In this document: in pieces, positions 19,401 through 29,400 of the stretch
Layout of the letters: each line of letters begins with the position of its first letter
Position numbering within the stretch: position 1 is the first letter of the stretch
Assembly (NCBI GenBank): GCA_031257915.1
Contig: JAIRNR010000019.1
Coordinates: forward strand, 1 to 64,000
Origin: Bacteroidales bacterium
GTDB lineage: Bacteria > Bacteroidota > Bacteroidia > Bacteroidales > P3
DNA length: 64,000 nucleotides
Reading direction: 5' to 3'
Made by a program: the position numbers and the translations under genes
Notes under the pieces: generated by a model
What the model was told of the DNA's origin: nothing
Database searches by the model: none
What the model saw: only the letters and a program-made list of their open reading frames with translations

Positions 19401-20465
19401 ATGGAAATGAAAAAGGTTTTTTCAGAACGTTTTAAGTCAGCCCGTTTAATTAAAGGTTTTTCATTACAAGATTTGGCTAACGCCTTGGGAAATCAATTAT
19501 CTCGTCAAGCGTTACATCGTTACGAGAAGGGAGCGGTTATTCCTGATACCGAAAAAATCAACTTATTAAGTAAAGCATTAGATGTTAGCCCTGATTATTT
19601 TTTCAGAACGACCAAAGTGGAATTGGGTGAAATTGAATATCGTAAATTGAGCAAAATGCCACAAAAAGAAGCTTCTATAATCAAAGAAAAAACCAAAGGA
19701 TACCTCTCACGATATTTGGAATTGGAAGAAATTTTGGGGTTAAGAAATGAATTTGATAATCCTTTAAAAAACTTTGGTGTAATTACTTCTTACGACCAGG
19801 TAAATAAAGCATCTATTAAATTAAGAAATGCTTGGAACTTGGGCAACAATGCTATATTCAATGTTGTGGAGCTTTTAGAAGATAAAAACATTAAAGTTGT
19901 CAAACTAAATGTCGATGAAGCTTTTGACGGTTTGCAAACCTTTGTAAATGGAAACATTCCTGTTGTGGCTTACAATGTTAATAAAATCAATAAACCCGAC
20001 AGAATACGTTTTACCCTTTTACACGAGTTAGCTCACTTGCTTTTAAATTTTGGTGATGCAACCGAACGAGCAAAGGAAATTTTATGTCATCAATTTGCAG
20101 GTGCAATGTCATTGCCCGAAGAAACTCTCAGAGCAGAATTGGGTGATCATAGAAACAGACTTTCTTTTTTAGAGTTAGGCAACATCAAAAAGCAATACGG
20201 CATCTCAATGCAAGCCATTGTAATGCGAGCAAAAGATTGTGGAATAATCAACGAAAACTATACGAAACAATTCTTTTTTGTAATCAAGCAGATGAACTGG
20301 ACAGTAGATGAACCGTATGATTACTTTGGTATTGAACAGTCCAACCGATTTGAACAACTTTTATTCAGAGCATTGGTTGAAGACCAAATTTCAATGTCAA
20401 AAGCAGCCGCATTAGATAATAAATCTTTAGCGGATTTTAAAAAAGAACATCAAATGATACTCTAA
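19401..20465 (+). CDS. Xre-type HTH regulator fused to ImmA/IrrE metallopeptidase
   Basis: 354 residues. Residues about 8-65 are an Xre helix-turn-helix (FKSARLIKGFSLQDLANALG, then SRQALHRYEKG). Residues about 150-250 are an ImmA/IrrE-type zinc peptidase with HELAH at 208-212 and a downstream glutamate in KEILCHQFAGA (E226) as likely third ligand. In known members the peptidase cleaves a repressor or antitoxin after a signal; the HTH binds DNA. The gene is followed 38 bp later by a PIN-domain gene on the same strand, the layout of a toxin-antitoxin module. Both genes look more AT-rich than the flanking T9SS and metabolic genes, consistent with transfer. A second ATG (19407) is possible. Confidence 0.9.
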   Translation: MEMKKVFSERFKSARLIKGFSLQDLANALGNQLSRQALHRYEKGAVIPDTEKINLLSKALDVSPDYFFRTTKVELGEIEYRKLSKMPQKEASIIKEKTKGYLSRYLELEEILGLRNEFDNPLKNFGVITSYDQVNKASIKLRNAWNLGNNAIFNVVELLEDKNIKVVKLNVDEAFDGLQTFVNGNIPVVAYNVNKINKPDRIRFTLLHELAHLLLNFGDATERAKEILCHQFAGAMSLPEETLRAELGDHRNRLSFLELGNIKKQYGISMQAIVMRAKDCGIINENYTKQFFFVIKQMNWTVDEPYDYFGIEQSNRFEQLLFRALVEDQISMSKAAALDNKSLADFKKEHQMIL

Positions 20466-20503
20466 TAATCAAATCTTAATTTATACTTAATTATATCCGA
20501 GAG

Positions 20504-21055
20504 ATGAAAATGAAAGTTGCTGTCACAGATGCCTGTATTTTTATTGACTTACACGATTTAGAATTAGTAACTTCGTTTTTTGCTCTTGATATAGAGATAC
20601 ATACAACTTCCGCAATTCTATATGAATTGTACTCCGAACAACAACAGATTCTTAAAGCCTATCAATCTGTTAACAAGCTTATTGTGCATAATTTACAGGA
20701 ACAGGATTTCATAGAAATTTATTCGGAAGAATACCCAAAGTCATTATCCGAAACCGACAAGTCTGTTTTATACATCGCCAATAAAATAAATGCTTGTGTA
20801 TTGAGTAGCGATAAAACGCTTCGGAATTGTGCTAAAAACAAGGACATTGAATGTCACGGAATGATTTGGATTTTTGACAAATTGGTTGAAACATCTAATT
20901 TAACTACGAAAGAAGCTGCAAACAAATTAAAGCAACTTGTAGATACAAATTTTGTTTTTAAAAACAATCAAAAATTGGTTGAAGAAATTGAAAAACGGTT
21001 GAAACGTTGGAAGCAGTTATCAATAACTAAGGTGTCAGATAACGTTTTTTTATAA
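20504..21055 (+). CDS. PIN-domain protein, probable toxin partner of the Xre-ImmA gene
   Basis: 183 residues. The first 110 show the PIN nuclease pattern: D9 in VTDACIFIDL, E41 in ILYELYSEQ, D85 in SETDKSVLYIA, and D103 in SSDKTLRNCA. These four acidic residues would hold the metal for RNA cleavage. The C-terminal ~70 residues are helical and lysine-rich. PIN proteins of this size are commonly VapC-like ribonuclease toxins or DUF3368-type relatives. Here the neighbour is not a classic small VapB antitoxin but an Xre-ImmA protein, so the regulatory logic may differ. Spacing suggests one transcript. Confidence 0.78.
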   Translation: MKMKVAVTDACIFIDLHDLELVTSFFALDIEIHTTSAILYELYSEQQQILKAYQSVNKLIVHNLQEQDFIEIYSEEYPKSLSETDKSVLYIANKINACVLSSDKTLRNCAKNKDIECHGMIWIFDKLVETSNLTTKEAANKLKQLVDTNFVFKNNQKLVEEIEKRLKRWKQLSITKVSDNVFL

Positions 21056-21125
21056 TTAAGCCTAATAATCAAATATCAGGATAGATCATCCATAAACAGC
21101 TAATTCCTCTTTTGTTAAGTAAAAA

Positions 21126-22103
21126 CTAATCCCCACGATAAACTCTCACAAAATCAACATACATTTTCGCGCTGCCGCCCGACAGGGCAGTTACACCGTT
21201 TATATCCCATATTTGCGGGAAGTTGCCTCCTACTGCGAGATTGAACAGGATAAAAAAATCTTTGTGAAAGTAATTACCCGGCGAATTGTCGCCGCTACGG
21301 TCGGATATATTCATTTCATAGTATGGGTCTGCGGAAGGATATTTGTCCCTGTCAAGGTACATCCTTATATAGTTTTCATCCCATATAAGCGTGTATAGAT
21401 GGAACGTATCCTGCAAAGAATAGGAACTTGTGAACGCGTTGGCATAGTTGGGATATGCGCCGCCATTCCACGATAACCCCCAGTGACAGGCACCGTTAAA
21501 ATATCTGTCGGATGTACCCGCCTTTATACCGTTCGCGTGTCCCATTTCAAGAATATCTATTTCGCCGCAGTGGGGCCAGCCGACACTTTCGTAATCATTG
21601 CCCATCATCCAAAAGGCTGGCCATAAGCCATTTGCTGTTCGCGGCAGTTTTATGGATGCTTCTATTCTGCCATGCTCAAATACTTTTTTCCCCTTGCTGT
21701 TTATCCTGCCCGATGTTGCCGTTCTTTCATTATAATTTTCTTTTCTTGCTGTTAAAACAAGGCAGTGACGCCCGCTTTGAGGCTCTGTTTCTACCGACAC
21801 ATTATTCCTGCTGTAATATTGCAGTTCGTTATTGCCGCCTCCATCGCCATTAACTTCTATATTCCAGTACGAAGTGTTAAGAATACTGTCACTGAAATTG
21901 TCTGCCCACGCAAGAGTATAACCTTCATATTGGGGATGTACGGTTATTTCCTCAACAAGTGAAGTGTCGGGAGTTTTGGGGTCGTCCCCGCCCGGATTAT
22001 CATTATTATTGTTGTTATTATTGATACCCTTTTCGCAGCACATTAAAAACGTTATTGCTGCAATAAAGAATAAAACAGTGAAATAAAATCGTCTGTTTGC
22101 CAT
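21126..22103 (-). CDS. GH16 beta-glucanase lipoprotein
   Basis: 325 residues. The N-terminus is a lipoprotein-type signal (hydrophobic run then CC at 22-23), followed by a low-complexity linker with seven Asn and an acidic/Pro stretch. The catalytic motif EIDILE is at 181-186, with E181 as nucleophile, D183 and E186 as acid/base. WPAFWMMG before it and the FNLAVGGNFP and VDFVRVY strands near the end are typical of GH16. Likely action: endo-hydrolysis of beta-1,3 or mixed-linkage beta-glucan at the cell surface. It is the last gene of the PUL, 22 bp after the 1456-aa gene, and also has its own -7 element. Confidence 0.93.
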   Translation of the reverse strand: MANRRFYFTVLFFIAAITFLMCCEKGINNNNNNNDNPGGDDPKTPDTSLVEEITVHPQYEGYTLAWADNFSDSILNTSYWNIEVNGDGGGNNELQYYSRNNVSVETEPQSGRHCLVLTARKENYNERTATSGRINSKGKKVFEHGRIEASIKLPRTANGLWPAFWMMGNDYESVGWPHCGEIDILEMGHANGIKAGTSDRYFNGACHWGLSWNGGAYPNYANAFTSSYSLQDTFHLYTLIWDENYIRMYLDRDKYPSADPYYEMNISDRSGDNSPGNYFHKDFFILFNLAVGGNFPQIWDINGVTALSGGSAKMYVDFVRVYRGD

Positions 22104-22125
22104 AAAATCAGAATTTAAACAATTT

Positions 22126-25100
22126 TCAAATATACGTTTTTAAAACTTTTACGGTCTCATTTTTTTGCCAAATGCCGCGCCCGCTACGCTCAAAAACGAC
22201 AATATAAATCCCCGGCGGTAAAGATGGCAAATTATAGCACTCTTTCCACGCTTTTGAAGTATATACTTTTGTTCCGGTTACGTTATAGAGCGACACGGAG
22301 TTGTATCTTTCCGATGTTTTTACAAAAAGAACTCCATCGGAAATATATGCCGCTGTTTTGTTATTGCCGCCGTTTTGCAGCGGGTCAATAGAATTTGTTT
22401 TCATGATTGCAACAATTTCTACTGTAGTGTCTTGCATAATCGCGGGAAATGTTGTTTCTGCTACTTCATAAACATCTTCATATCCGGCTGCAAAAGCATT
22501 TACTGTTATTTGTGAGCCGTGCACAACGTTTTCAAACACAGCCTTGCCGCCTGTGGTAACAACGCTGTCGTTTAGAATAAAACCTGTGGCAACAACTGTG
22601 AATGCAGGTGAAAGCATTAAAAACATTTTTTCATTTACAACGCGCACTGTTACATTATGTGTTTTTGATATAAGAACACTGTCTAATACAATATCGTCTT
22701 CCGTTGCAAAGAAATTGCTGCCTTCCGTAACACTTACGGATAGCAGATAACGCCCCGCCTCTGTGGGCGGCGAAACATTACCGTTATATTTCACAGTTAT
22801 AATTCCCGCACCTGTATATGGAGTTGCAAGTGTTACCGGAACTTCCGTTGAGCCCTCATCCTGCAATGGAGTCATTAGCGGAAAAGAAAAATGCTCTGCC
22901 GCAAGAACTGCTTTGTTTATTATTATTGTTACAGGCAAAACAAAATTATTCGCGGCATTGTAGTTTAATCCCTGTGCTACGCTTGCGGTAACAGTATATT
23001 CGCCGACATTTATTGCCTGCGCAACGCCGTTATATTTCAGCGTTATATCACCAAGCCCAATCACGCCCGGCGACGGTGCGGCAATAACTGTGTGCGGTTG
23101 CGCGTTATAGGTATAAAAAGTATCTGTCTCAAACGCAATAAGTTCTATTGTCGGTTCGGCACGCAAAATAACAAGCGTGTCTATTACAAGGTTTGATGTA
23201 ACATTAAAACTCTCACCTTCCGAAGCATCTACCGATACGGCATAAATACCGGCATTAACAGGCAGAGATGTATCGCCGTTGTATTTTATAGCGGTAATGC
23301 TACCCGCACCGATAACATCTTCCTTAATGCTAACGCTCGCACTGTGCGGCAAGCCGTCGTAAACAGCAGTGTCGGCACTGTGATAAAACATTCTTTCCGT
23401 CATGCTTCCCCTGACAATGTGCATTGTGCCGATAAAAAGTTCTGTCGTTTTTTGATATTTTAAACCTTCGTTTATGCTCACTGTTATATCGTAAGCACCT
23501 GTTTGTACAGGCAAATCAAGAATACCGTTGTAAAAAACCGTAATGCTGTCGCCGACGCCATCAGGAAAAACGAGTTGCGCAGAATGCGGTTGTCCGTCAA
23601 AGATAACAGTATCCGCAAGCGACACACTGTCGGCAGAAAGAACGCCGAGATTTTTTACTGTAAATTTTTTAATTGTTGAGCCGTATCCTTTTTCGTCCGC
23701 TGCCTGCACCGAAAAGATATATGTGTTATATGGCTGTAACCCCGTTACGGCGTAAATGCTGTTTTGAGAAAGAGTGTGTTGAACAAAAGGCACTCTATCT
23801 TCACTTTCCCAAATACGCACTGCTGCTGCGGGATATGTTCCACTCTGAACAGTAATTTTAACTGTTCCGTCATTAAAAGACTGTCCATTGTAAACAACAT
23901 CTTTTATTTCTGTAAGTACAGGAGGATGCTCATTATGCAGGGAACACGTTTTGCCGACGATATATGTTTGAACCGCATCAATAAAACAGTTATAATGCAC
24001 AGCCCCGTTTTCGTTCGCTGCTTCCCATACGAAAGCGGGATTTGGTCCTATTTTTATGGTATCGTTTTCAAGCAATGCTTCACTGAATGTTAATGTAATT
24101 ATATTTTCATTTTGCTGACGGCTCGTTACTGTTAATCCCACCCTGCTTGTGTTTACTTTTTCTACCTGAATAGAGTTGTTGCTTGCAGACCATCTTGCAA
24201 CAGTATCATAAACAGGATGGAGTTCAAACTGCATTACATTAGCATCGGGATGGCTTATGGAAAGATAGACAGGACATGAACCGAGCCCTTCCGCCTGGAA
24301 GTTAAGAACCTTGTTGCAGTAATCGGAAAATCCGTCCGACACTATATCTATCTCCTTTGCAAACGGCATCCCCCCACCCTGTATGCGGATTTTTCCATCG
24401 GCAGAGGAACCCTCATACCAGCGAACTTCTATAAGAGTTGTCGGCAAAACGCCGCTTGAGAACGGATAAAGAGTATCGGTGCGTGTCGGTTCAACGGAAC
24501 TTTCGCGGGGACGCTGCACCGTTAAACCGTAGGGGGCAGTAACAACTATCGGCTCTGTAAAATTATAACCCGAAACGGTAAATGTTCTAACGCCTGTGTC
24601 GGGCGTAAAGAACAGTCGTTTTGTGCTTACATTTACCGATGAAGCGTTTTCACATGTACTTCCGTAAAGATATGTGCCGTAATTGCCGAAATTTACGGTG
24701 GACCACAACCCGACAGGATTACTGTCGGCATCTAACACCTGCTCGGTATAGTATTCAATGATACCGTTATACACAATGCGGTCGCCGACATGAAGCGTTA
24801 TATTGGGAGTGAGAATTACTTTTGTGTTATTGTCGGAAAGTTGAGAAATAAAAAAGTCGCTGTTATGTTGACCATTCACATATAAATTTTCGGCAAAAAG
24901 TCCGTTTGCACGAAAAAATGTGCCGCTATTGCCCTCTGCATTGCCAATAGTTGCAACGATATTTCCATTTATGGTTTCCCATGAAAAAGCGACACGGTCA
25001 TTGTTGCCATTGCTGTTCGGAAGGGGGTCAAATTCAAAACCGCAGAATGTTGATACACCCGGCTGTACTTCCCTGTACAGGGGGTTCGTATATTCAAAAG

Positions 25101-26496
25101 CGTAACGCGGTGATTCGTCGCTGCTCATATAATCAATGTTATCGCCAATTGAGCGAAGCGTAAGAGTATAATTGTCGGGAACATTAAGCAAAAGCGTGTC
25201 AGTAGTAGAGTTCAGCATTGCTTCGTATTCTTTAAGTTGCGACTGTCCGCGATAGACAACAAGTCTGTAAGAGAGTGCGTTTTCCACTGCTGAAAACGTA
25301 AGAACACCATTGTTTACTGCGATGTTCGACGGCGGCGAAAGCACTTCTGCCTGCGGACAGCGGCTACCCCAAATATATCCGTCAAAATTTATATTCGGAT
25401 ACAGATTTCCGTTGCCTGCGGTAGCGTACTCTACCATTGCGTTATAATGAATCGTATCGCCGTTAAGAAGTGGCACAAGCGGATTATACGTTATTACGGT
25501 ATTACCCTCACTTAATATGCCATTTTCAAACCATGTTCCCCGAAAGCCGTTAACGGTAAAATTTGCCACACCCATTGCGGCACGAAAATTCGTGCCGTCG
25601 GCACCAATTTCTACAGGTGCGATTTTTATTACAAGCTTGCCGTCTAAAGTTTCCCAAGTGAAAAGTGCTTCTGCATCTCCCGCACCTTTTGATGTATTGC
25701 AAAACACCGTTTCGCCGACATTCACCACAGGCGCAGTGCCGTTAATAACCCACAGCACTCTTTCGGATACGGCAGAATTAAGATAGAGCAGAGAATTGGA
25801 AAATGACTGTAACGCAACAGTATAATCACCCGCAAGGGAAAAAAGTACAACATCGCTACTGTTAACATCCTGTATATGGACGGGTAACATTGAGTTGCCG
25901 CGATACACTGTCAGTGTTGTTCTTGCTGCGTTTATATCAGCAGTAAATGTTATTACATTTTCGCCTGTAATGGAAATGTCCGACGGGGTTGCGAGCGGCT
26001 GCGGCTCCGGCGGAACGCAGGTATAACCGAAAGTATGAGTGAAAGAAAGAGTCGGCCAAAGGTCTTGCAGAGCAAACCCTCTTGCGGGCGCATTTGCCGT
26101 CTTGTATTCTACAAGAGCGTTGTAGGTTAATACGTCGCCCTCTGCCAGATTTTGGTTTGGAGTGAAAATAATTTTTGTTTTGCTGTCATTTGTGAATGCA
26201 CCTGCAAAGGTGATATTATCTTTACCTGTAACTTTCAAATTGACTGCATTCATACCCGTACCGCCGCGAAATGCTGTTTCGGTATTGCCGGGAAGTCCTG
26301 TTATTTCCACACTGACGGTGCCATCAGCTTCCGTATTCCATGAAAAAATTGCCGCACTCAAGTCGTCTCCGCTGCAATTATTACCTGATGGCGGCGTTAC
26401 TTTTGTTTGACAAAATTCCGATTCCTGCGCCTGCAATGCACCTGCTGCGGCGAGTATAACTACTGCCGCAAAAATAATAGACAATAAATGTTTCAT
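22126..26496 (-). CDS. Giant T9SS cargo protein with beta-sandwich modules and MBG repeats (1456 aa)
   Basis: Signal peptide at 1-24 (ALQAQ). Residues about 25-620 hold three copies of a ~190-residue module (FRANGLF..NFxVNG, TP.I.L..GD.I.YNG.VEY.T, YPNINFG...WGS.C, then a strand-rich linker with V(T)FxxD.NA..). About 620-940 hold less regular sandwiches and one fibronectin III-like unit. About 949-1280 is a run of four MBG-type repeats (YDG.PHxxxV, GxITxxYNG, P..AGxYxVxVxxxEG.N), the last degenerate. After a short domain the last ~75 residues are a type A sorting domain (VSLYNVTGTKVYT, LPPGIYIVVFE). MBG repeats form extended stalks in adhesins. Its start overlaps the stop of the 1823-aa gene (TAATG), implying coupled translation. 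Confidence 0.85.
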   Translation of the reverse strand: MKHLLSIIFAAVVILAAAGALQAQESEFCQTKVTPPSGNNCSGDDLSAAIFSWNTEADGTVSVEITGLPGNTETAFRGGTGMNAVNLKVTGKDNITFAGAFTNDSKTKIIFTPNQNLAEGDVLTYNALVEYKTANAPARGFALQDLWPTLSFTHTFGYTCVPPEPQPLATPSDISITGENVITFTADINAARTTLTVYRGNSMLPVHIQDVNSSDVVLFSLAGDYTVALQSFSNSLLYLNSAVSERVLWVINGTAPVVNVGETVFCNTSKGAGDAEALFTWETLDGKLVIKIAPVEIGADGTNFRAAMGVANFTVNGFRGTWFENGILSEGNTVITYNPLVPLLNGDTIHYNAMVEYATAGNGNLYPNINFDGYIWGSRCPQAEVLSPPSNIAVNNGVLTFSAVENALSYRLVVYRGQSQLKEYEAMLNSTTDTLLLNVPDNYTLTLRSIGDNIDYMSSDESPRYAFEYTNPLYREVQPGVSTFCGFEFDPLPNSNGNNDRVAFSWETINGNIVATIGNAEGNSGTFFRANGLFAENLYVNGQHNSDFFISQLSDNNTKVILTPNITLHVGDRIVYNGIIEYYTEQVLDADSNPVGLWSTVNFGNYGTYLYGSTCENASSVNVSTKRLFFTPDTGVRTFTVSGYNFTEPIVVTAPYGLTVQRPRESSVEPTRTDTLYPFSSGVLPTTLIEVRWYEGSSADGKIRIQGGGMPFAKEIDIVSDGFSDYCNKVLNFQAEGLGSCPVYLSISHPDANVMQFELHPVYDTVARWSASNNSIQVEKVNTSRVGLTVTSRQQNENIITLTFSEALLENDTIKIGPNPAFVWEAANENGAVHYNCFIDAVQTYIVGKTCSLHNEHPPVLTEIKDVVYNGQSFNDGTVKITVQSGTYPAAAVRIWESEDRVPFVQHTLSQNSIYAVTGLQPYNTYIFSVQAADEKGYGSTIKKFTVKNLGVLSADSVSLADTVIFDGQPHSAQLVFPDGVGDSITVFYNGILDLPVQTGAYDITVSINEGLKYQKTTELFIGTMHIVRGSMTERMFYHSADTAVYDGLPHSASVSIKEDVIGAGSITAIKYNGDTSLPVNAGIYAVSVDASEGESFNVTSNLVIDTLVILRAEPTIELIAFETDTFYTYNAQPHTVIAAPSPGVIGLGDITLKYNGVAQAINVGEYTVTASVAQGLNYNAANNFVLPVTIIINKAVLAAEHFSFPLMTPLQDEGSTEVPVTLATPYTGAGIITVKYNGNVSPPTEAGRYLLSVSVTEGSNFFATEDDIVLDSVLISKTHNVTVRVVNEKMFLMLSPAFTVVATGFILNDSVVTTGGKAVFENVVHGSQITVNAFAAGYEDVYEVAETTFPAIMQDTTVEIVAIMKTNSIDPLQNGGNNKTAAYISDGVLFVKTSERYNSVSLYNVTGTKVYTSKAWKECYNLPSLPPGIYIVVFERSGRGIWQKNETVKVLKTYI
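22127..22134 (-). promoter_or_regulatory. -7 element TATATTTG in front of the GH16 gene
   Basis: The complement reads TATATTTG, matching TAnnTTTG. It overlaps the stop codon of the preceding gene and lies 23 nt before the GH16 start, so GH16 could also be transcribed independently. Confidence 0.4.
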
Positions 26497-29400
26497 TATT
26501 TCATAATTTTTACAGTTTTTATACTACCATTCGCGCCTTTAAGAACAGCAATGTAAAGTCCCCGTGGTAAACGGGATACCGACACCGCCCTGCCTTTTGC
26601 ATGACTTTCAAGCACGTTTACGCCATTAACATTAAACATTTGCAAACTCTCTACCTGCGGAGTTATATACAACATATCTCCACGTATAATATATGCATTA
26701 AGTTCCGTCTTTGCTGCCTGTTCAATACCTACAACCATGTTTGCATATATTTTTAATGTGCCGAGCGCAAGGTTTTCTATGGAAAGGAAATTTTTGCCCT
26801 CTGCCGCATTAAGCGTTACTTCATAAACGTTTGCCTCTGCGGGGGCAGCAATATTGCCGTTATAATATACCGTAAATACACTTGTATCACTGTATGGTGC
26901 CGCAAGTGATACTTCTACCGCGTGGGTATTGCCGTCATATTCAATACTGTCGGGTATGCTGTAAACGAGATAATCTGCAGACAGAACAGCCTTATTTATT
27001 ATGAGTGTACCAAGCAACAGGTCGAGTGTTTCGTCAAACGTTTCTGTTCCCGATATATTTACGGACACTCTGTATTCGCCTGCGTCTATGGGAGTTTCAC
27101 TGCTGCCGTTATAAAGAACTGCAATGTCGCCGACGTCCGGCGTCAAAGATGTCACACTTACACCGTGAGCAAGCCCTGTGTAAACGGTATCCGTAATTTC
27201 AAAAGACAGGTCGGCTGCTGTTACAAGCGGCTTTTCGTTTATGACGAAATTTCCAAGAACAATATCTGTAGCAGAGGCAAGAAAATTTTTACCCTCTGTA
27301 ACGCTTATGCTTATTTGATATGTGTTTGCCGCTGACGGAGGTGTTGTTTCACCATTATATTTTACGGTTATCGTACCTGTACCTGTGTAAGGATTTTTTA
27401 AAGATACTATTACCGTATGCGGATTATTATCAAACTGTATGTTCTTTGGAGTATATTCAAAATGTGAAGATAAAGGTGTTGCCTTGTTGATTGTAAACGT
27501 GCCGACACTGATTGCCGAAATTGCTTCATAATTTGCGCCTTCTGCTACATTTACAGTTACGTGATAAGCACCGGCTGTGTCGGGTGCGTCCGCAACGCCA
27601 TTATAAAAAGTATCGGTAATGGCACCAAGCCCGACAACAGTATGGCTGATAATTATACCTGCCTTTTGCGGAGCGGCGTCATAAACGGTATTCCCCGCTG
27701 CAAGAGAAAATTTATCTGCGGATATTGCTGTCGCCCTGTTAACAATAAGAGTACCGAGAACAAGTTCCGGTATGGCATTGTGATTTATCCCCTCGCTAAT
27801 ACTTACGCTTACAGTATAGTTGCCTGCATTTACCGGTTTTGCAGTGTTGCCGTTATAGAACACACTGTCTATATTTTCAAAACCCGCAATATTGCCAAGC
27901 GGTGTAACTTCAACTTCAAACGGAGTTCCATTGTACACTACTTCCGTTGTGTCGTAAATAAGATCCGTTACCGTTATATCTCTTTTTGCGATAGTAAATG
28001 TTCCCATAATAAGTGTATCGGCAATATAACCCGTTCCCTGCTCCACTGCAATTTTAACCTCATATTCACCTGCATTTATCGGTGCTGTGGTAATGCTGTC
28101 GTTATAGATAACGGTAATAGCACCTGTGCTACTTTGAATGTCAGTATTTGCACGAACATCAACACCATGCGCAGTACCGTCATAAACGGTATCTCTTATA
28201 TCCGCCGTAAAATAACTTTGCTGCAAAACATCTCTTGTTGTCAGTGTTACCGTTGCAATTGCCGAGGGATAACCGAGGGTATCAAGTGCGACAATTTCAA
28301 AATTATAATCAGTCTTAGGTGTAACTCCCTCTATAAGATACATGCTGTCCTCCGCTATGGCAAAGGTTGTGAGCGGTAACAATCCGTTTATTTCACGAAT
28401 GCGGATTGCCTCTAATTCATAAGTGCCGCCGCCGGCTGCGATTTTAAGCACTGTTGAAATTGCTTTGCGATTGACATCAACAACCTCAACTGTTGCTTCT
28501 GTGCGAACTGCCGGTGACGGATATTCGAGCAGACAGCCGCCCTGCCCAACGATGTAGGTCTGTGATGCGTTAACGTATGCGTTACCGTTTGTGCTTCCGT
28601 CCGCCTTTGATGCTGTCCATACCGTTGGACTGCCAAATGTAATTACATTGTTTGCAACAAGAGCCGTGCCGAACGTTGCTGTAATAACAGGACCGTTCGT
28701 GTATTTATTATCAAGTCCCTGCCCGCCGTCAGATGTTATATTTGTAATATTATTCCAGTTAGCAGTATTGCCGTAAACAGGTGAAATCTTAAATTCAAGA
28801 ACAGTTTCACTCTGTTCGGTAATGGTGAGATATACCGGTGCAAGGTCTGTCGCCCCTCCCTGATTTTCAAAATATTTGTTGCAATATTCCGAAAAACGGT
28901 TTGTTCTTACTTTCACGTCTTTTGGAAACGCAAGTCCGCCGCCGGCTATTTGAACAAAACCGTTAGACGAACCTTCAGCCCATTCAACGTAAATATCTAC
29001 CGGATGAACAACGCCGTTTGTGTCGGGAATAAGGGTTTGCGGATATACCGACAGTCCTCTGGAAGCAGTAACGGTAAGTGGTGAGGTAAGTTTTTCCGCC
29101 GACAGGACGAATGTTTGAATACCTGTATCGGGACTGAATGTCAGTACATGTTTATCCGTTTCAACTTCGGGATAATAATCGCAGGTTGTTCCGTATGTGA
29201 AATAGCCGAACCGTGTGGCGAAATTTACGGTAGGCCAAAGTCCGAGCGGTGCTTGTCTTTCGTCCACCGCGAGTGCTGTCCGATATTCAAGATAGCCGTT
29301 ATAACTTATCTGGTCGCCGGGATTTATTGTTACGGTTGGGGTAAGTGTTACGGTTTTCATATCGGGACTCATCTGTATGGTAAAATAAGTTCCAGTTATT

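Noticed and set aside
27561-28379. 272-codon open frame on the plus strand
   Set aside because: It lies antisense inside the 1823-aa gene, has Cys/Ile-rich composition without any family motif, and has no promoter or ribosome-binding context.
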